Positions 21,441 to 22,582 of a DNA stretch of 22,582 nt are shown here, piece by piece (position 1 is the stretch's first letter; every line of letters starts with the position of its first letter). Source of the stretch: a virus. The notes under the pieces are model-generated. The model saw only the letters and a list, made by a program, of their open reading frames with translations, did no database searches and was not told where the DNA came from. The DNA is taken from the IMG/VR virus record IMGVR_UViG_3300006990_000184, positions 1-22,582 of that record. One strand, 5' to 3'. A program made the position numbers and the translations under genes.

Positions 21441-21556
21441 CCCGGATCAGGGCGCACGCTATCAACGACTTCGCGAGTGTCGGGTTTGCTAATGGCCTGA
21501 TCCGATTTATCCCTGGGGATTCTGTAAAATTTTGGATGTTTAAATACAAATGTCAT
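21326..21556 (-). CDS. Small ORF with a Ser/Lys/Gln/Ala repeat tail (76 aa)
   Basis: The ATG at 21554-21556 begins two bases after the stop of the GP88-type gene, as in an operon. The first 35 residues (MTFVFKHPKFYRIPRD, KPDTREVVDS) look like an ordinary short domain; the remainder is a Ser/Lys/Gln/Ala-rich heptad tail (SSKQQASSK, SSLKQQASSSK) specified by the repeat array. A second open frame across the same bases (21549 to 21349) is rejected. Convergent with and overlapping the VRR-NUC gene. Coding status is moderate; function unknown. Confidence 0.5.
   Translation of the reverse strand: MTFVFKHPKFYRIPRDKSDQAISKPDTREVVDSVRPDPGQSSKQQASSKVGSKASSLKQQASSSKPGQVIDASIKT
21443..21504. repeat. 9-bp inverted repeat with 44-base spacer
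   Basis: CGGATCAGG (21443-21451) and its exact complement CCTGATCCG (21496-21504) flank a 44-base GC-rich spacer that itself contains the palindrome TCGCGA. It could form a hairpin with internal structure. It begins three bases after the end of the first repeat array and lies within the minus-strand 76-aa ORF. No T-run follows on either strand. Confidence 0.5.
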
Positions 21557-21558
21557 TT

Positions 21559-22158
21559 TTAGTGTTTACCATAACTAACATTTTTTATATCTTTATTCCA
21601 GCAAGCTCGACAATCTAAACACTGGCCGCCCTGATTAGGCGCTGGGCAGCTGGGGTTGCCATCGGTAACAACCGTTGAGCTGTGAGTCCAGGCGTTGCCA
21701 GCGGTCCCGTCTACACGTGCAGCTGATAATCTAATAATTAAATTTGTCGGAACCTCTTCAGGGGCTGGCAGGTATTGCCGCTCTTGAGTTGGTAACCAGT
21801 GTTTGGTGTCAGGCGTGAGCTTGCACACTTCAATAATTTTTGCCATATGCTCATGACTTTGTACATCTCCCGCGTCATGCCATCTAAACCATTTTTGACG
21901 CTTGATAACAGCCGCCATTGCTTCAACCCATTGTGGGTGATTGATAGCGTCCAGCCTTCTATATTGCGCTTCTCTAATTGCAGGGTATCTAACATAATTA
22001 TTTTTCATAGCATAACAGCCGTAACATGGTGAAGTCTTAACCTTCCTGAGTTTCGCGCCAGTCTGGCAGGCCCAGGCTGGCAAGCTGTAACTAAGACCAG
22101 GCATTTTGCTGGTCTTAGTAAATGAGTCTGTTATTTTAAGCGCTTCTTTTACTTTCAC
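21559..22158 (-). CDS. GP88-family phage protein (199 aa)
   Basis: I take GTG at 22156-22158 as start (MKVKEALKIT), because the ribosome site AAAGGAGG lies 7 bases upstream; a TTG at 22174-22176 would put the ribosome site inside the gene. The sequence has GLSYSLPAWACQTGAKL, a SPCYGCYAMK double-Cys motif (Cys45, Cys48), YRRLDAINHPQWVEAM, RWHDAGDVQSHEHM, TKHWLPTQE and a terminal Cys cluster (CPAPNQGGQCLDCRACW). This matches the phage gene-product-88 family, whose function is not established; several Cys could bind a metal or Fe-S cluster. GC-rich relative to the window, suggesting a transferred module. Confidence 0.9.
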   Translation of the reverse strand: MKVKEALKITDSFTKTSKMPGLSYSLPAWACQTGAKLRKVKTSPCYGCYAMKNNYVRYPAIREAQYRRLDAINHPQWVEAMAAVIKRQKWFRWHDAGDVQSHEHMAKIIEVCKLTPDTKHWLPTQERQYLPAPEEVPTNLIIRLSAARVDGTAGNAWTHSSTVVTDGNPSCPAPNQGGQCLDCRACWNKDIKNVSYGKH

Positions 22159-22354
22159 GTTCAACCCTCCTTTCAAAATCTTCTTCAGCTAGCGTTATAA
22201 TTCTGTCAATCAGGTCCCTATATTCACCAGTTGGCATCAGTCCAGCCAGTGAGCTAACAGTACAGTCTTTCCACCTGTCAACCCATTGTTGCTTTGTGTT
22301 TTTAATTTCTTTACCCATCATTGAGTAAGTGTCTATTGTTTTTTCTTCTTTCAT
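22136..22354 (-). CDS. Small helical protein upstream of the GP88 gene (72 aa)
   Basis: ATG at 22352-22354 behind AAAGGAGA. Helical, charged sequence with KNTKQQWVDRWKDCTVSSLAGLMPTGEYRDLIDRIITLAEEDFERR and an Arg/Ser-rich end. It overlaps the GP88-type gene by 23 bases, so the pair is translationally coupled. I do not recognise the family; a role linked with the GP88 protein is plausible from conserved position only. Confidence 0.75.
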   Translation of the reverse strand: MKEEKTIDTYSMMGKEIKNTKQQWVDRWKDCTVSSLAGLMPTGEYRDLIDRIITLAEEDFERRVERESKRSA

Positions 22355-22371
22355 AATTTCTCCTTTATTAT

Positions 22372-22400
22372 CCTATACTATAAATCTTTTACCATGTCAA
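22372..22400 (-). promoter_or_regulatory. Sigma-70-type promoter for the GP88 module
   Basis: On the minus strand, TTGACA (complement of 22395-22400), a 17-base spacer and TATAGG (complement of 22372-22377) lie 18 bases before the ATG at 22354, with AAAGGAGA between. It is the clearest consensus promoter on this strand. The -35 box is six bases from the second GCTTGNN array. Confidence 0.65.
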
Positions 22401-22582
22401 CAGCTGCTTGAGGCTTGCCGCTTGTTGCTTGCCGCTTGTAGCTCGGGTTTTTAATTTTTTCGATCCCCAGCATCCGCAGCTGTGACCTGCTCAGGGTCCT
22501 TCCCTTGTTTATGTTTAGAAAATTTTCTGGCCGCATCACGTGCCCATCCCAGGACCGGTATAAAAAACTGTATTTACTTTCT
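22378..22582 (-). CDS. Possible partial ORF entering from the right edge
   Basis: Open to the window edge in the frame with last codon TAG at 22378-22380 (68 codons). It includes FLYRSWDGHVMRPENFLNINKG, LSRSQLRMLGI and a repeat-derived tail (SYKRQATSGKPQAA) reminiscent of the minus-strand 76-aa ORF. A second frame of the same strand, ending TAA at 22453-22455, gives FIPVLGWARDAARKFSKHK and DPEQVTAADAGDRKN with more ordinary codons but an in-frame stop at 22574-22576 and no ATG. I cannot decide which, if either, is real. Confidence 0.4.
   Translation of the reverse strand, partial: ESKYSFLYRSWDGHVMRPENFLNINKGRTLSRSQLRMLGIEKIKNPSYKRQATSGKPQAAVDMVKDL
22406..22447 (+). repeat. Degenerate 7-base tandem repeat array (GCTTGNN), copy 2
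   Basis: Six successive units, GCTTG followed by AG, CC, TT, CC, TA, then GCTCGGG, with the same strand and unit as the array at 21289-21440. It sits upstream of the GP88 module promoter, so the two arrays bracket that module as direct repeats. The stretch 22448-22582 beyond it holds only the uncertain ORFs described above. Confidence 0.85.

Noticed and set aside
21349-21549. Alternate minus-strand ORF in the array region
   Set aside because: Shares the same bases as the better-placed 76-aa ORF that starts just after the GP88 gene; no ribosome site.
1-22582. tRNA, rRNA, integrase, insertion sequence, phage RNA polymerase
   Set aside because: Looked for by eye on both strands; no cloverleaf, transposase, recombinase or RNA polymerase motif found.

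Overview
The window looks like part of a low-GC marine tailed-phage genome. It has densely packed genes, many overlapping stop/start junctions, AGA-dominated arginine codons and a gene set (family A DNA polymerase, AEP-type primase, UvrD-like and SNF2-like helicases, DUF3310 protein, M15 endolysin, small terminase subunit, GP88 protein) typical of uncultured marine phages and pelagiphage-like podoviruses. A SAR11-like alphaproteobacterial host is an inference from base composition and gene content. No integrase, phage RNA polymerase, tRNA or rRNA gene is visible.

Layout. (1) 1-4364: the end of the virion module, with the tail of an unknown protein, a 1341-residue internal-virion/ejection-type protein and a 59-residue coiled-coil/membrane protein. 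(2) 4361-6638, minus strand: an SNF2-like helicase and a sulfotransferase-family protein, separated from the plus-strand genes by a very compact overlapping divergent promoter. (3) 6685-13588: replication block, made of three conserved phage proteins, primase, SF1 helicase, DUF3310 protein and DNA polymerase A. (4) 13598-16705: a packed lysis and small-protein cassette with a Trp-rich 27-residue peptide, a Cys-rich protein, an N-anchored coiled-coil protein, a secreted-like protein, an M15 endolysin, a zinc-ribbon protein, a 45-residue polybasic protein, a 2OG-oxygenase-like protein and a short conserved protein. (5) 16694-19368: a short minus-strand secreted-like gene, then an operon with its own promoter that carries a ribbon-helix-helix-like protein, several zinc-finger or coiled-coil small proteins, a LAGLIDADG endonuclease and a RecB/Cas4-like nuclease. 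(6) 19361-19660: a cluster of nine TGTGGAA/TTCCACA elements beside an AT-rich tract, a candidate replication origin. (7) 19662-22582: small conserved genes, the minus-strand small terminase gene, a VRR-NUC-type nuclease, and a GC-richer minus-strand GP88 module bracketed by two arrays of a degenerate 7-base repeat (GCTTGNN).

The genes suggest a lytic-style programme. Primase, two helicases, PolA and nucleases act on DNA that may initiate at the 19.4-19.65 kb cluster. The endolysin cassette is followed by regulatory and packaging genes. Transcription appears to depend on host sigma-70-type promoters: at least five TTGAC(A/T)-type promoters with TATA-like -10 boxes are seen, several with the -35 box overlapping the start codon of the divergent gene. 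The most unusual features are the candidate origin lying inside an open reading frame, the 7-base repeat arrays that run into protein C-termini, the mutually overlapping divergent promoters, and a hairpin that presents a Shine-Dalgarno-like sequence in its loop upstream of the primase.
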